Source: Hydractinia symbiolongicarpus (lineage: Eukaryota; Cnidaria; Hydrozoa; Anthoathecata; Hydractiniidae). Taken from it: a stretch of DNA of 64,000 nt. The stretch covers positions 4,776,001 to 4,840,000 of the forward strand of contig NC_079877.1 in assembly GCF_029227915.1 (NCBI RefSeq), in the 5' to 3' direction. The notes under the pieces were generated by a model, which saw nothing but the letters and a program-made list of their open reading frames with translations, did not search any database and was not told the origin of the DNA. Shown here piece by piece: positions 21,563 to 34,600 of the stretch (positions are counted from its first letter, which is position 1; the number at the start of each line of letters is the position of its first letter). The translations under genes were made by a program, and so were the position numbers.

Positions 21563-24038
21563 CAGGGAGTAAACTCATTTACCGAACGATTTTTTAAATT
21601 TTTTTTCACCACTAAAACGCATGAGACTTGTAGTTTTTAAAAATGTTTTCATTTTTGATGAGACGCTGAATAAAAGAAGTTTAATCGCCGGCAAACGAAA
21701 ACCTGCGATTTCCCGTAAATCCTGGACTCGGCCCGTATGGTCAAAAGTATACAAAGAAAGTACCCAGGGAGTAAACTCATTTCCCAAACGATTTTTTAAA
21801 TTATTATTTCACCACTAAAACGCATGAGACTTGTAGTTTTCAAGAATGTTTTTATTTTTGATGAGACGCTGAATAAAAGCAGTTTAATCGCCGGCAAACG
21901 AAAACCCGCGATTTAACGTAAATCCCGGGCTTGGCACGTATAGTCGAATGTATACAAAGAAAGTACCTTGTGAGTAAACTCATTTCCAGAACGATTTTTT
22001 AAATTATTTTTTCACCAATAAAACGCATGAGACATGTAGTTTTCAAAAATGTTTTCATTTTTGATGAGACGCTGAATAAAAGAAGTTTAATCGCCGGCAA
22101 ACGAAAACCTGAGATTTCCCTAAATACCGGACTCAACCCGTATAGTCAAAAGTATACAAAGAAAGTACCCAGGAAGTAAACTCATTTCCAGAACGATTTT
22201 TTGAATTATTTTTTCACCACTAAAACGCATAAGACTTGTAGTTGTTAAAAATGTTTTCATTTTTGATGAGACGCTGAATAAAAGAAGTTTAATCGCCGGC
22301 AAACGAAAACCCGCGCTTTCCCGTAAATCCCGGGCTTGGCCCGTATAGTCAAAAGTATACAAAGAAAGTACCCAGGGAGTAAACTCATTTCCCGAACGAT
22401 TTTTTATATTATTTTTTTATCACTAAACGCATGAGACTTGTAGTTTTCAAAAATATTTTCATATTTGATGAACAAGTTTAATCGCCGGCAAACGAAAATC
22501 CGCAATTTCCCGTAAATCCCGGACTCGGCCCGTATAGTCAAAAGTATACAAAGAAAGTACCCAGAAAGTAAACTCATTTCCCGAACGATTTTTTAAATTA
22601 TTTTTTCACCACTAAAACGCATGAGACTTGTAGTTTTCAAAAATGTTTTCAATTTTGATAAGACGCTTAATGAAAGAGGTTTAATCGCCGGCAAACGAAA
22701 TCCCGCGTTTTCCCGTAAATCCGGGGCTTGGCCCGTATAGTCGAATGTATACAAAGAAAGTACCCTGTGAGTAAACTCATTTCAAGAACGATTTTTTAAA
22801 TTATTTTTTCACCACTAAAACGCATAAGACTTGTAGTTTTTAAAAATGTTTTTATTTTTGATGAGACGCTGAATAAAAGAAGTTTAATCGCCGGCAAACG
22901 AAAACCCGCGATTTCCCGTAAATCCCGGCTTGGTCCGTATAGTCAAAAGTATACAAAGAAAGTACCCAGGGAGTAAACTCATTTCCCGAACGATTTTTTA
23001 AATTATTTTTTCACCACTAAAACGCATGAGACTTGTAGTTTTCAAAAATGTTTTCATTTTTGATGAGACGCTGAATAAAAGAAGTTTAATCGCCGGCAAA
23101 CGAAAACCTGCGATTTCACGTAAATCCTGGACTCGGCCCGTATGGTCAAAAGTATACAAAGAAAGTACCCAGGGAGTAAACTCATTTCCCAAACGATTTT
23201 TTAAATTATTATTTCACCACTAAAACGCATGAGACTTGTAGTTTTCAAGAATGTTTTCATTTTTGATGAGACGCTGCATAAAAGCAGTTTAATCGCCGGC
23301 AAACGAAAACCCGCGATTTCCCGTAAATCCCGGGCTTGGCACGTATAGTCAAAAGTATACAAAGAAAGTACCCAGGAAGTAAACTCATTTCCAGAACGAT
23401 TTTTTAAATTATTTTTTCACCACTAAAACGCATAAGACTTGTAGTTTTTAAAAATGTTTTCATTTTTGATGAGACGCTGAATAAAAGAAGTTTAATCGCC
23501 GGCAAACGAAAACCTGCGATTTCCCTAAATACCGGACTCAACCCGTATAGTCAAAAGTATACAAAGAAAGTACCCAGGGAGTAAACTCATTTCCAGAACG
23601 ATTTTTTAAATTATTTTTTCACCACTAAAACGCATGAGACATGTAGTTTTCAAAAATGTTTTCATTTTTGATGAGACGCTGAATAAAAGAAGTTTAATCG
23701 CCGGCAAACAATAACCTGCGATTTCCCTAAATACCGGACTCAACCCGTATAGTAAAGTATACAAAGAAAGTACCCAGGAAGTAAACTCATTTCCAGAACG
23801 ATTTTTTAAATTATTTTTTCACCACTAAAACGCATAAGACTTGTAGTTTTTAAAAATGTTTTCATTTTTGACGAGACGCTGAATAAAAGAAGTTTAATCG
23901 CCGGCAAACGAAAACCCGCGATTTCCCGTAAATCCCGGGCTTGGCCCGTATAGTCAAAAGTATACAAAGAAAGTACCCAGGGAGTAAACTCATTTCCCGA
24001 ACGATTTTTTATATTATTTTTTTATCACTAAACGCATG
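21563..24038 (+). repeat. 2.5-kb block, second copy
   Basis: Partner of 9535-12010 at +12,028 bp. Small differences include AATTTACCGAACG near 21.58 kb, GAGATTTCCC near 22.11 kb, a GAATTATT change near 22.20 kb and a 2-bp loss inside the dyad (AGTAAAGTATAC) near 23.75 kb. After about 24.04 kb this copy enters a type F-like monomer that keeps the 13 bp, whereas the first copy enters a type A-like tail. Confidence 0.8.
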
Positions 24039-24101
24039 AGACTTGTAGTTTTCAAAAATATTTTCATATTTGATGGGACGCTGAAAAGAACAAGTTTAAT
24101 C
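23900..24101 (+). repeat. Undeleted progenitor-like type F monomer (202 bp)
   Basis: Has the type F markers TATATTATTTTTTTATC and CATATTTG but reads GATGGGACGCTGAAAAGAAC then AAG at 24072-24094. Removing GGACGCTGAAAAG from this gives exactly the GATGAACAAG scar of the seven short copies. It shares the AACAAG suffix with the scar, which ordinary monomers (AAGAAG) lack, so it is the closest relative of the pre-deletion sequence. Confidence 0.85.
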
Positions 24102-24589
24102 GCCGGCAAACGAAAATCCGCGATTTCCCGTAAATCCCGGACTCGGCCCGTATAGTCAAAAGTATACAAAGAGAGTACCCAGAAAGTAAACTCATTTCCC
24201 GAACGATTTTTTAAATTATTTTTTCACCACTAAAACGCATGAGACTTGTAGTTTTCAAAAATGTTTTCAATTTTGATAAGACGCTTAATGAAAGAGGTTT
24301 AATCGCCGGCAAACGAAATCCTGCGTTTTCCCGTAAATCCGGGGCTTGGCCCGTATAGTCGAATGTATACAAAGAAAGTACCCTGTGAGTAAACTCATTT
24401 CCAGAACGATTTTTTAAATTATTTTTTCACCACTAAAACGCATAAGACTTGTAGTTTTTAAAAATGTTTTTATTTTTGATGAGACGCTGAATAAAAGAAG
24501 TTTAATCGCCGGCAAACGAAAACCCGCGATTTCCCGTAAATCCCGGCTTGGTCCGTATAGTCAAAAGTATACAAAGAAAGTACCCAGGG

Positions 24590-26692
24590 AGTAAACTCAT
24601 TTCCCAAACGATTTTTTAAATTATTTTTTCACCACTAAAACGCATGAGACTTGTAGTTTTCAAAAATGTTTTCATTTTTGATGAGACGCTGAATAAAAGA
24701 AGTTTAATCGCCGGCAAACGAAAACCTGCGATTTCCCGTAAATCCTGGACTCGGCCCGTATGGTCAAAAGTATACAAAGAAAGTACCCAGGGAGTAAACT
24801 CATTTCCCAAACGATTTTTTAAATTATTATTTCACCACTAAAACGCATGAGACTTGTAGTTTTCAAGAATGTTTTCATTTTTGATGAGACGCTGCATAAA
24901 AGATGTTTAATCGCCGGCAAACGAAAACCCGCGATTTCCCGTAAATCCCGGGCTTGGCACGTATAGTCAAAAGTATACAAAGAAAGTACCCAGGAAGTAA
25001 ACTCATTTCCAGAACGATTTTTTAAATTATTTTTTCACCACTAAAACGCATAAGACTTGTAGTTTTTAAAAATGTTTTCATTTTTGATGAGACGCTGAAT
25101 AAAAGAAGTTTAATCGCCGGCAAACGAAAACCCGCGATTTCCCGTAAATCCCAGGCTTGGCGCGTATAGTCAAAAGTATACAAAGAAAGTACCCAGGGAG
25201 TAAACTCATTTCCCGAACGATTTTTTATATTATTTTTTTACCACTAAAACGCATGAGACTTGTAGTTTTTAAAAATGTTTTCAATTTTGATAAGACGCTT
25301 AATGAAAGAGGTTTAATCGCCGGCAAACGAAATCCCGCGTTTTCCCGTAAATCCGGGGCTTGGCCCGTATAGTCGAATGTATACAAAGAAAGTACCCTGT
25401 GTGTAAACTCATTTCCAGAACGATTTTTTAAACTATTTTTTCACCACTAAAACGCATAAGACTTGTAGTTTTTAAAAATGTTTTTATTTTTGATGAGACG
25501 CTGAATAAAAGAAGTTTAATCGCCGGCAAACGAAAACCCGCGATTTCCCGTAAATCCCGGCTTGGTCCGTATAGTCAAAAGTATACAAAGAAAGTACCCA
25601 GGGAGTAAACTCATTTCCCGAACGTTTTTTTAAATTATCTTTTCACCACTAAAACGCATGAGACTTGTAGTTTTCAAAAATGTTTTCATTTTTGATGAGA
25701 CGCTGAATAAAAGAAGTATAATCGCCGGCAAACGAAAACCTGCGATTTCCCGTAAATCCTGGACTCGGCCCGTATGGTCAAAAGTATACAAAGAAAGTAC
25801 CCAGGGAGTAAACTCATTTCCCAAACGATTTTTTAAATTATTTTTTCACCACTAAAACGCATGAGACTTGTAGTTTTCAAAAATGTTTTCATTTTTGATG
25901 AGACGCTGAATAAAAGAAGTTTAATCGCCGGCAAACGAAAACCTGCGATTTCCCGTAAATCCTGGACTCGGCCCGTATGGTCAAAAGTATACAAAGAAAG
26001 TACCCAGGGAGTAAACTCATTTCCCAAACGATTTTTTAAATTATTATTTCACCACTAAAACGCATGAGACTTGTAGTTTTCAAGAATGTTTTCATTTTTG
26101 ATGAGACGCTGCATAAAAGATGTTTAATCGCCGGCAAACGAAAACCCGCGATTTCCCGTAAATCCCGGGCTTGGCACGTATAGTCAAAAGTATACAAAGA
26201 AAGTACCCAGGAAGTAAACTCATTTCCAGAACGATTTTTTAAATTATTTTTTCACCACTAAAACGCATAAGACTTGTAGTTTTTAAAAATGTTTTCATTT
26301 TTGATGAGACGCTGAATAAAAGAAGTTTAATCGCCGGCAAACGAAAACCCGCGATTTCCCGTAAATCCCGGGCTTGGCCCGTATAGTCAAAAGTATACAA
26401 AGAAAGTACCCAGGGAGTAAACTCATTTCCCGAACGATTTTTTATATTATTTTTTTACCACTAAAACGCATGAGACTTGTAGTTTTTAAAAATGTTTTCA
26501 ATTTTGATAAGACGCTTAATGAAAGAGGTTTAATCGCCGGCAAACGAAATCCCGCGTTTTCCCGTAAATCCGGGGCTTGGCCCGTATAGTCGAATGTATA
26601 CAAAGAAAGTACCCTGTGTGTAAACTCATTTCCAGAACGATTTTTTAAACTATTTTTTCACCACTAAAACGCATAAGACTTGTAGTTTTTAA
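24590..26692 (+). repeat. Tandem pair, 1,217-bp offset (6 monomers minus 1 bp)
   Basis: About 885 bp at 24590-25475 recurs at 25807-26692. Both copies share CTGCATAAAAGATG, the TTTTTTACCACTAAAACG join and the CCCTGTGTGTAAAC marker. One difference is CCCAGGCTTGGCGCG near 25.15 kb against CCCGGGCTTGGCCCG in the second copy. The 71-codon + strand frames in both copies are repeat-derived. Confidence 0.8.
25630..26035 (+). repeat. Monomer doublet of type B
   Basis: Two adjacent type B-like monomers (25630-25832 and 25833-26035) are nearly identical, the first with AAGAAGTATAATCG. In the parallel place at 24.6 kb there is only one such unit before the CTGCATAAAAGATG monomer. This is the join region of the 1,217-bp pair. 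Confidence 0.7.
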
Positions 26693-26895
26693 AAATGTTT
26701 TCAATTTTGATAAGACGCTTAATGAAAGAGGTTTAATCGCCGGCAAACGAAATCCCGCGTTTTCCCGTAAATCCGGGGCTTGGCCCGTATAGTCGAATGT
26801 ATACAAAGAAAGTACCCTGTGTGTAAACTCATTTCCAGAACGATTTTTTAAACTATTTTTTCACCACTAAAACGCATAAGACTTGTAGTTTTTAA
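26490..26895 (+). repeat. Single-monomer tandem duplication (203 bp)
   Basis: A type D monomer with the CCCTGTGTGTAAAC and TTTAAACTATT markers occurs twice in a row (about 26490-26692 and 26693-26895), while the equivalent place at 25.27-25.47 kb has it once. The extra copy turns the offset from 1,217 into 1,420 bp downstream. It is a clean example of a one-monomer gain. Confidence 0.8.
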
Positions 26896-29800
26896 AAATG
26901 TTTTTATTTTTGATGAGACGCTGAATAAAAGAAGTTTAATCGCCGGCAAACGAAAACCCGCGATTTCCCGTAAATCCCGGCTTGGTCCGTATAGTCAAAA
27001 GTATACAAAGAAAGTACCCAGGGAGTAAACTCATTTCCCGAACGATTTTTTAAATTATCTTTTCACCACTAAAACGCATGAGACTTGTAGTTTTCAAAAA
27101 TGTTTTCATTTTTGATGAGACGCTGAATAAAAGAAGTTTAATCGCCGGCAAACGAAAACCTGCGATTTCCCGTAAATCCTGGACTCGCCCCGTATGGTCA
27201 AAAGTATACAAAGAAAGTACCCAGGGAGTAAACTCATTTCCCAAACGATTTTTTAAATTATTATTTCACCACTAAAACGCATGAGACTTGTAGTTTTCAA
27301 GAATGTTTTCATTTTTGATGAGACGCTGAATAAAAGAAGTTTAATCGCCGGCAAACGAAAACCTGCGATTTCCCGTAAATCCCGGACTCGGCCCGTATAG
27401 TCAAAAGTATACAAAGAAAGTACCCAGGGAGTAAACTCATTTCCAGAACGATTTTTTAAATTATTTTTTCACCACTAAAACGCATAAGACTTGTAGTTTT
27501 TAAAAATGTTTTCATGTTTAATGAGACGCTGAATAAAAGAAGTTTAATCGCCGGCAAACGAAAACCCGCGATTTCCCGTAAATCCCGGCTTGGTCCGTAT
27601 AGTCAAAAGTATACAAAGAAAGTACCCAGGGAGTAAACTCATTTCCCGAACGATTTTTTAAATTATTTTTTCACCACTAAAACGCATGAGACTTGTAGTT
27701 TTCAAAAATGTTTTCATTTTTGATGAGACGCTGAATAAAAGAAGTTTAATCGCCGGCAAACGAAAACCTGCGACTTCCCGTAAATCCTGGACTCGGCCCG
27801 TATGGTCAAAAGTATACAAAGAAAGTACCCAGGGAGTAAACTCATTTCCCAAACGATTTTTTAAATTATTTTTTCACCACTAAAACGCATGAGACTTGTA
27901 GTTTTTAAAAATGTTTTCAATTTTGATAAGACGCTTAATGAAAGAGGTTTAATCGCCGGGAAACGAAATCCCGCGTTTTCCCGTAAATCCGGGGCTTGGC
28001 CCGTATAGTCGAATGTATACAAAGAAAGTACCCTGTGAGTAAACTCATTTCCAGAACGATTTTTTAAATTATTTTTTCACCACTAAAACGCATAAGACTT
28101 GTAGTTTTTAAAAATGTTTTTATTTTTGATGAGACGCTGAATAAAAGAAGTTTAATCGCCGGCAAACGAAAACCTGCGATTTCCCGTAAATCCTGGACTC
28201 GGCCCGTATGGTCAAAAGTATACAAAGAAAGTACCCAGGGAGTAAACTCATTTCCCAAACGATTTTTTAAATTATTATTTCACCACTAAAACGCATGAGA
28301 CTTGTAGTTTTCAAGAATGTTTTCATTTTTGATGAGACGCTGAATAAAAGGAGTTTAATCGCCGGCAAACGAAAACTTGCGATTTCCCGTAAATCCTGGG
28401 CTTGGCACGTATAGTCGAATGTATACAAAGAAAGTACCCAGGGAGTAAACTCATTTCCCGAACGATTTTTTAAATTACTTTTTCACCGCTAAAACGCATG
28501 AGACTGGTAGTTTTTAAAAATGTTTTCATTTTTGATGAGACGCTGAATAAAAGAAGTTTAATCGCCGGCAAACGAAAACCTGCGATTTCCCGTAAATCCC
28601 GGACTCGGCCCGTATAGTCAAAAGTATACAAAGAAAGTACCCAGGGAGTAAACTCATTTCCCGAACGATTTTTTAAATTATTTTTTCACCACTAAAACGC
28701 ATGAGACTTGTAGTTTTTAAAAATGTTTTTATTTTTGATGAGACGCTGAATAAAAGAAGTTTAATCGCCGGCAAACGAAAACCTGCGATTTCCCGTAAAT
28801 CCTGGACTCGGCCCGTATGGTCAAAAGTATACAAAGAAAGTACCCAGGGAGTAAACTCATTTCCCAAACGATTTTTTAAATTATTTTTTCACCACTAAAA
28901 CGCATAAGACTTGTAGTTTTTAAAAATGTTTTTATTTTTGATAAGACGCTTAATGAAAGAGGTTTAACAGCCGGCAAACGAAATCCCGCGTTTTCCCGTA
29001 AATCCGGGGCTTGGCCCGTATAGTCAAATGTATACAAAGAAAGTACCCAGGAAGTAAACTCATTTCCCGAACGATTTTTTAAATTACTTTTTCACCGCTA
29101 AAACGCATGAGACTGGTAGTTTTTAAAAATGTTTTCATTTTTGATGAGACGCTGAATGAAAGAAGTTTAATCGCCGGCAAACGAAAACCTGCGATTTCCC
29201 GTAAATCCCGGACTCGGCCCGTATAGTCAAAAGTATACAAAGAAAGTAACCAGGGAGTAAACTCATTTCCCGAACGATTTTTTAAATTATTTTTTCACCA
29301 CTAAAACGCATGAGACTTGTAGTTTTTAAAAATGTTTTCATTTTTGATGAGACGCTGAATAAAAGAAGTTTAATCGCCGGCAAACGAAAACCTGCGATTT
29401 CCCGTAAATCCTGGACTCGGCCCGTATGGTCAAAAGTATACAAAGAAAGTACCCAGGGAGTAAACTCATTTCCCAAACGATTTTTTAAATTATTATTTCA
29501 CCACTAAAACGCATGAGACTTGTAGTTTTCAAGAATGTTTTCATTTTTGATGAGACGCTGATTAAAAGCAGTTTAATCGCCGGCAAACAAAAACCCGCGA
29601 TTTCCCGTAAATCCCGGTCTTGTCACGTATAGTCGAATGCATACAAAGAAAGTACCCTGTGAGTAAACTCATTTTCAGAACGATTTTTTAAATTATTTTT
29701 TCACCACTAAAACGCATAAGACTTGTAGTTTTTAAATATGTTTTCATTTTTGATGAGACGCTGAATAAAAGAAGTTTAATCGCCGGCAAACGAAAACCCG

Positions 29801-31659
29801 CGATTTCCCGTAAATCCCGGCTTGGCCCGTATAGTCAAAAGTATACAAAGAAAGTACCCAGGGAGTAAACTCATTTCCCGAACGATTTTTTAAATTATTT
29901 TTTCACCACTAAAACGCATGAGACATGTAGTTTTCAAAAATGTTTTCATTTTTGATGAGACGCTGAATAAAAGAAGTTTAATCGCCGGCAAACGAAAACC
30001 TGCGATTTCCCGTAAATCCTGGACTCGGCCCGTATTGTCAAAAGTATACAAAGAAAGTACCCAGGGAGTAAACTCATTTCCCAAACGATTTTTTAAATTA
30101 TTATTTCACCACTAAAACGCATGAGACTTGTAGTTTTCAAGATTGTTTTCATTTTTGATGAGACGCTGAATAAAAGCAGTTTAATCGCCGGCAAAGGAAA
30201 ACCCGCGATTTCCCGTAAATCCCGGGCTTGGCACGTATAGTCGAATGTATACAAAGAAAGTACCCTGTGAGTAAACTCATTTCCAGAACAATTTTTTAAA
30301 TTATTTTTCACCACTAAAACGCATGAGACATGTAGTTTTCAAAAATGTTATCATTTTTGATGAGACGCTGAATAAAAGAAGTTTAATCGCCGGCAAACGA
30401 AAACCTGCGATTTCCCTAAATACCGGACTCAACCCGTATAGTCAAAAGTATACAAAGAAAGTACCCAGGGAGTAAACTCATTTCCCGAACGATTTTTTAT
30501 ATTATTTTTTTACCACTAAACGCATGAGACTTGTAGTTTTCAAAAATAATTTCATATTTGATGGGACGCTGAAAAAAAGAAGTTTAATCGCCGGCAAACG
30601 AAAACCCGCGATTTCCCGTAAATCCCGGGCTTGGCACATATAGTCGAATGTATACAAGGAAAGTACCCTGTGAGTAAACTCATTTCCAGAACGATTTTTT
30701 AAATTATTTTTTCACCACTAAAACGCATAAGACTTGTAGTTTTTAAATATGTTTTCATTTTTGATGAGACGCTGAATAAAAGAAGTTTAATCGCCGGCAA
30801 ACGAAAACCTGCGATTTCCCGTAAATCCCGGACTCGGCCCGTATAGTCAAAAGTATACAAAGAAAGTACCCAGGGAGTAAACTCATTTCCAGAACGATTT
30901 TTTAAATTATTTTTTCACCACTAAAACGCATAAGACTTGTAGTTTTTAAAAATGTTTTCATTTTTGATGAGACGCTGAATTAAAGAAGTTTAATCGCCGG
31001 CAAACGAAAACCCGCGATTTCCCGTAAATCCCGGGCTTGGCCCGTATAGTCAAAAGTATACAAAGAAAGTACCCAGGGAGTAAACTCATTTCCCGAAAGA
31101 TTTTTTATATTATTTTTTTACCACTAAACGCATGAGACTTGTAGTTTTCAAAAATATTTTCATATTTGATGGGACGCTGAAAAGAAGAAGTTTAATCGCC
31201 GGCAAACGAAAATCCGCGATTTCCCGGAAATCCCGGACTCGGCCCGTATAGTCAAAAGTATACAAAGAAAGTACCCAGAAAGTAAACTCATTTCCCAAAC
31301 GATTTTTTAAATTATTTTTTCACCACTAAAACGCATGAGACTTGTAGTTTTCAAAAATGTTTTCAATTTTGATAAGACGCTTAATGAAAGAGGTTTAATC
31401 GCCGGCAAACGAAATCCCGCGTTTTCCCGTAAATCCGGGGCTTGGCCCGTATAGTCGAATGTATACAAAGAAAGTACCCTGTGAGTAAACTCATTTCCAG
31501 AACGATTTTTTAAATTATTTTTTCACCACTAAAACGCATAAGACTTGTAGTTTTTAAAAATGTTTTCATTTTTGATGAGACGCTGAATAAAAGAAGTTTA
31601 ATCGCCGGCAAACGAAAATCTGCGATTTCCCGTAAATCCTGGACTCGGCCGGTATGGTC

Positions 31660-34600
31660 AAAAGTATACAAAGAAAGTACCCAGGGAGTAAACTCATTTC
31701 CCAAACGATTTTTTAAATTATTATTTCACCACTAAAACGCATGAGACTTGTAGTTTTCAAGAATGTTTTCATTTTTGATGAGACGCTGAATAAAAGCAGG
31801 TTAATCGCCGGCAAACGAAAACCTGCGATTTTCCGTAAATCCCGGACTCGGCCCGTATAGTCAAAAGTATACAAAGAAAGTACCCAGGGAGTAAACTCAT
31901 TTCCAGAACGATTTTTTAAATTATTTTTTCACCACTAAAACGCATAAGACTTGTAGTTTTTAAAAATGTTTTCATTTTTGATGAGACGCTGAATAAAAGA
32001 AGTTTAATCGCCGGCAAACGAAAACCCGCGATTTCCCGTAAATCCCGGGCTTGGCCCGTATAGTCAAAAGTATACAAAGAAAGTACCTAGGGAGTAAACT
32101 CATTTCCCGAACGATTTTTTAAATTACTTTTTCACCACTAAAACGCATGAGACTTGTAGTTTTTAAAAATGTTTTCATTTTTGATGAGACGCTGAATAAA
32201 AGAAGTTTAATCGCCGGCAAACGAAAACCTGCGATTTCCCGTAAATCCTGGACTCGGCCCGTATAGTCAAAAGTATACAAAGAAAGTATCCAGGGAGTAA
32301 ACTCTTTTCCCAAACGATTTTTTAAATTATTATTTCACCACTAAAGCCCATGAGACTTGTAGTTTTTAAAAATGTTTTCATTTTTGATGGGACGCTGAAT
32401 AAAAGAAGTTTAATCGCCGGCAAACGAAAACCTGCGACTTCCCGTAAATCCTGGAGTCGGCTTGTATAGTCAAAAGTATACAAAGAAAGTACCCAGGGTG
32501 TAAACTCATTTCCCGAACGATTTTTTAAACTATTTTTTCTCCACTAAAACGCATGAGACTTGTAGTTTTCAAAAATGTTTTCATTTTTGATGAGACGCTG
32601 AATAAAAGAAGTTTAATCGCCGGCAAACGAACACCTGCGATTTCCGTAAATCCCGTACTCGGCCGGTATAGTCAAAAGTATACAAAGAAATTACCCAGGG
32701 AGTAAACTCATTTCCCAAACGATTTTTTAAATTATTATTTCACCACTAAAGCCCATGAGACTTGTAGTTTTTAAAAATGTTTTCATTTTTGATGAGACGC
32801 TGAATAAAAGAAGTTTAATCGTCGGCAAACGAAAACCCGCAATTTCCCGTAAATCCCGGTCTCGGCCCGTATAGTCAAAAGTATACAAAGAAAGTACGCA
32901 GGGAGTAAACTCATTTCCCGAACGATTTTTTAAATTACTTTTTCACCACTAAAACGCATGAGACTTGTAGTTTTTAAAAATGTTTTCATTTTTGATGAGA
33001 CGCTGAATAAAAGAAGTTTAATCGCCGGCAAACGAAAACCTGCGATTTCCCGTAAATCCTGGTTCGGCCCGTATAGTCAAAAGTATACAAAGAAAGTATC
33101 CAGGGAGTAAATTCTTTTCCCAAACGATTTTTTAAATTATTATTTCACCACTAAAGCCCATGAGACTTGTAGTTTTTAAAAATGTTTTCATTTTTGATGG
33201 GACGCTGAATAAAAGAAGTTTAATCGCCGGCAAACGAAAACCTGCGACTTCCGGTAAATCCCGGACTCGGCCCTTAAAGTCAAAAGTATACAAAGAAAGT
33301 ACCCAGGGTGTAAACTCATTTCCCGAACGATTTTTTAAACTATTTTTTCACCACTAAAACGCATGAGACTTGTAGTTTTTAAAAATGTTTTCATTTTTGA
33401 TGAGACGCTGAATAAAAGAAGTTTAATCGCCGGCAAACGAAAACCTGCGATTTCCGTAAATCCCGGGCTTGGCCCGTATAGTCAAAAGTATACAAAGAAA
33501 GTACCCAGGGAGTAAACTCATTTCCCGAACGATTTTTTAAATTACTTTTTCACCACTAAAACGCATGAGACTTGTAGTTTTTAAAAATGTTTTCATTTTT
33601 GATGAGACGCTGAATAAAAGAAGTTTAATCGCCGCAAACGAAAACCTGCGATTTCCCGTAAATCCTGGACTCGGCCCGTATAGTCAAAAGTATACAAAGA
33701 AAGTATCCAGGGAGTAAACTCTTTTCCCAAACGATTTTTTAAATTATTATTTCACCACTAAAGCCCATTAGATTTGTAGTTTTTAAAAATGTTTTCATTT
33801 TTGATGGGACGCTGAATAAAAGAAGTTTAATCGCCGGCAAACGAAAACCTGCGAGTTTCCGTAAATCCCGGCCTCGGCCTGCATAGTCAAAAGTATACAA
33901 AGAAAGTACCCAGGGTGTAAACTCATTTCCCGAACGATTTTTTAAACTATTTTTTCACCACTAAAACGCATGAGACTTGTAGTTTTCAAAAATGTTTTCA
34001 TTTTTGATGAGACGCTGAATAAAAGAAGTTTAATCGCCGGCAAACGAAAACCTGCGATTTCCGTAAATCCAGTACTCGGCCCGTATAGTCAAAAGTATAC
34101 AAAGAAAGTACCCAGGGAGTAAACTCATTTCCCAAACGATTTTTTAAATTAGTATTTCACCACTAAAGCCCATGAGACTTGTAGTTTTTAAAAATGTTTT
34201 CATTTTTGATGAGACGCTGAATAAAAGAAGTTTAATCGCCGGCAAACGAAAACCTGCGATTTCCCGTAAATCCTGGACTCGGCCCGTATAGTCAAAAGTA
34301 TACAAAGAAAGTATCCAGGGAGTAAACTCTTTTCCCAAACGATTTTTTAAATTATTATTTCACCACTAAAGCCCATGAGTCTTGTAGTTTTTAAAAATGT
34401 TTTCATTTTTGATGGGACGCTGAATAAAAGAAGTTTAATCGCCGGCAAACAAAAACCTGCGATTTCCCGTAAATCCTGGACTCGGCCCGTATAGTCAAAA
34501 GTATACAAAGAAAGTACCCAGGGAGTAAACTCATTTCCCAAATGATTTTTTAAATTATTATTTCACCACTAAAACGCATGAGACTTGTAGTTTTCAAGAA

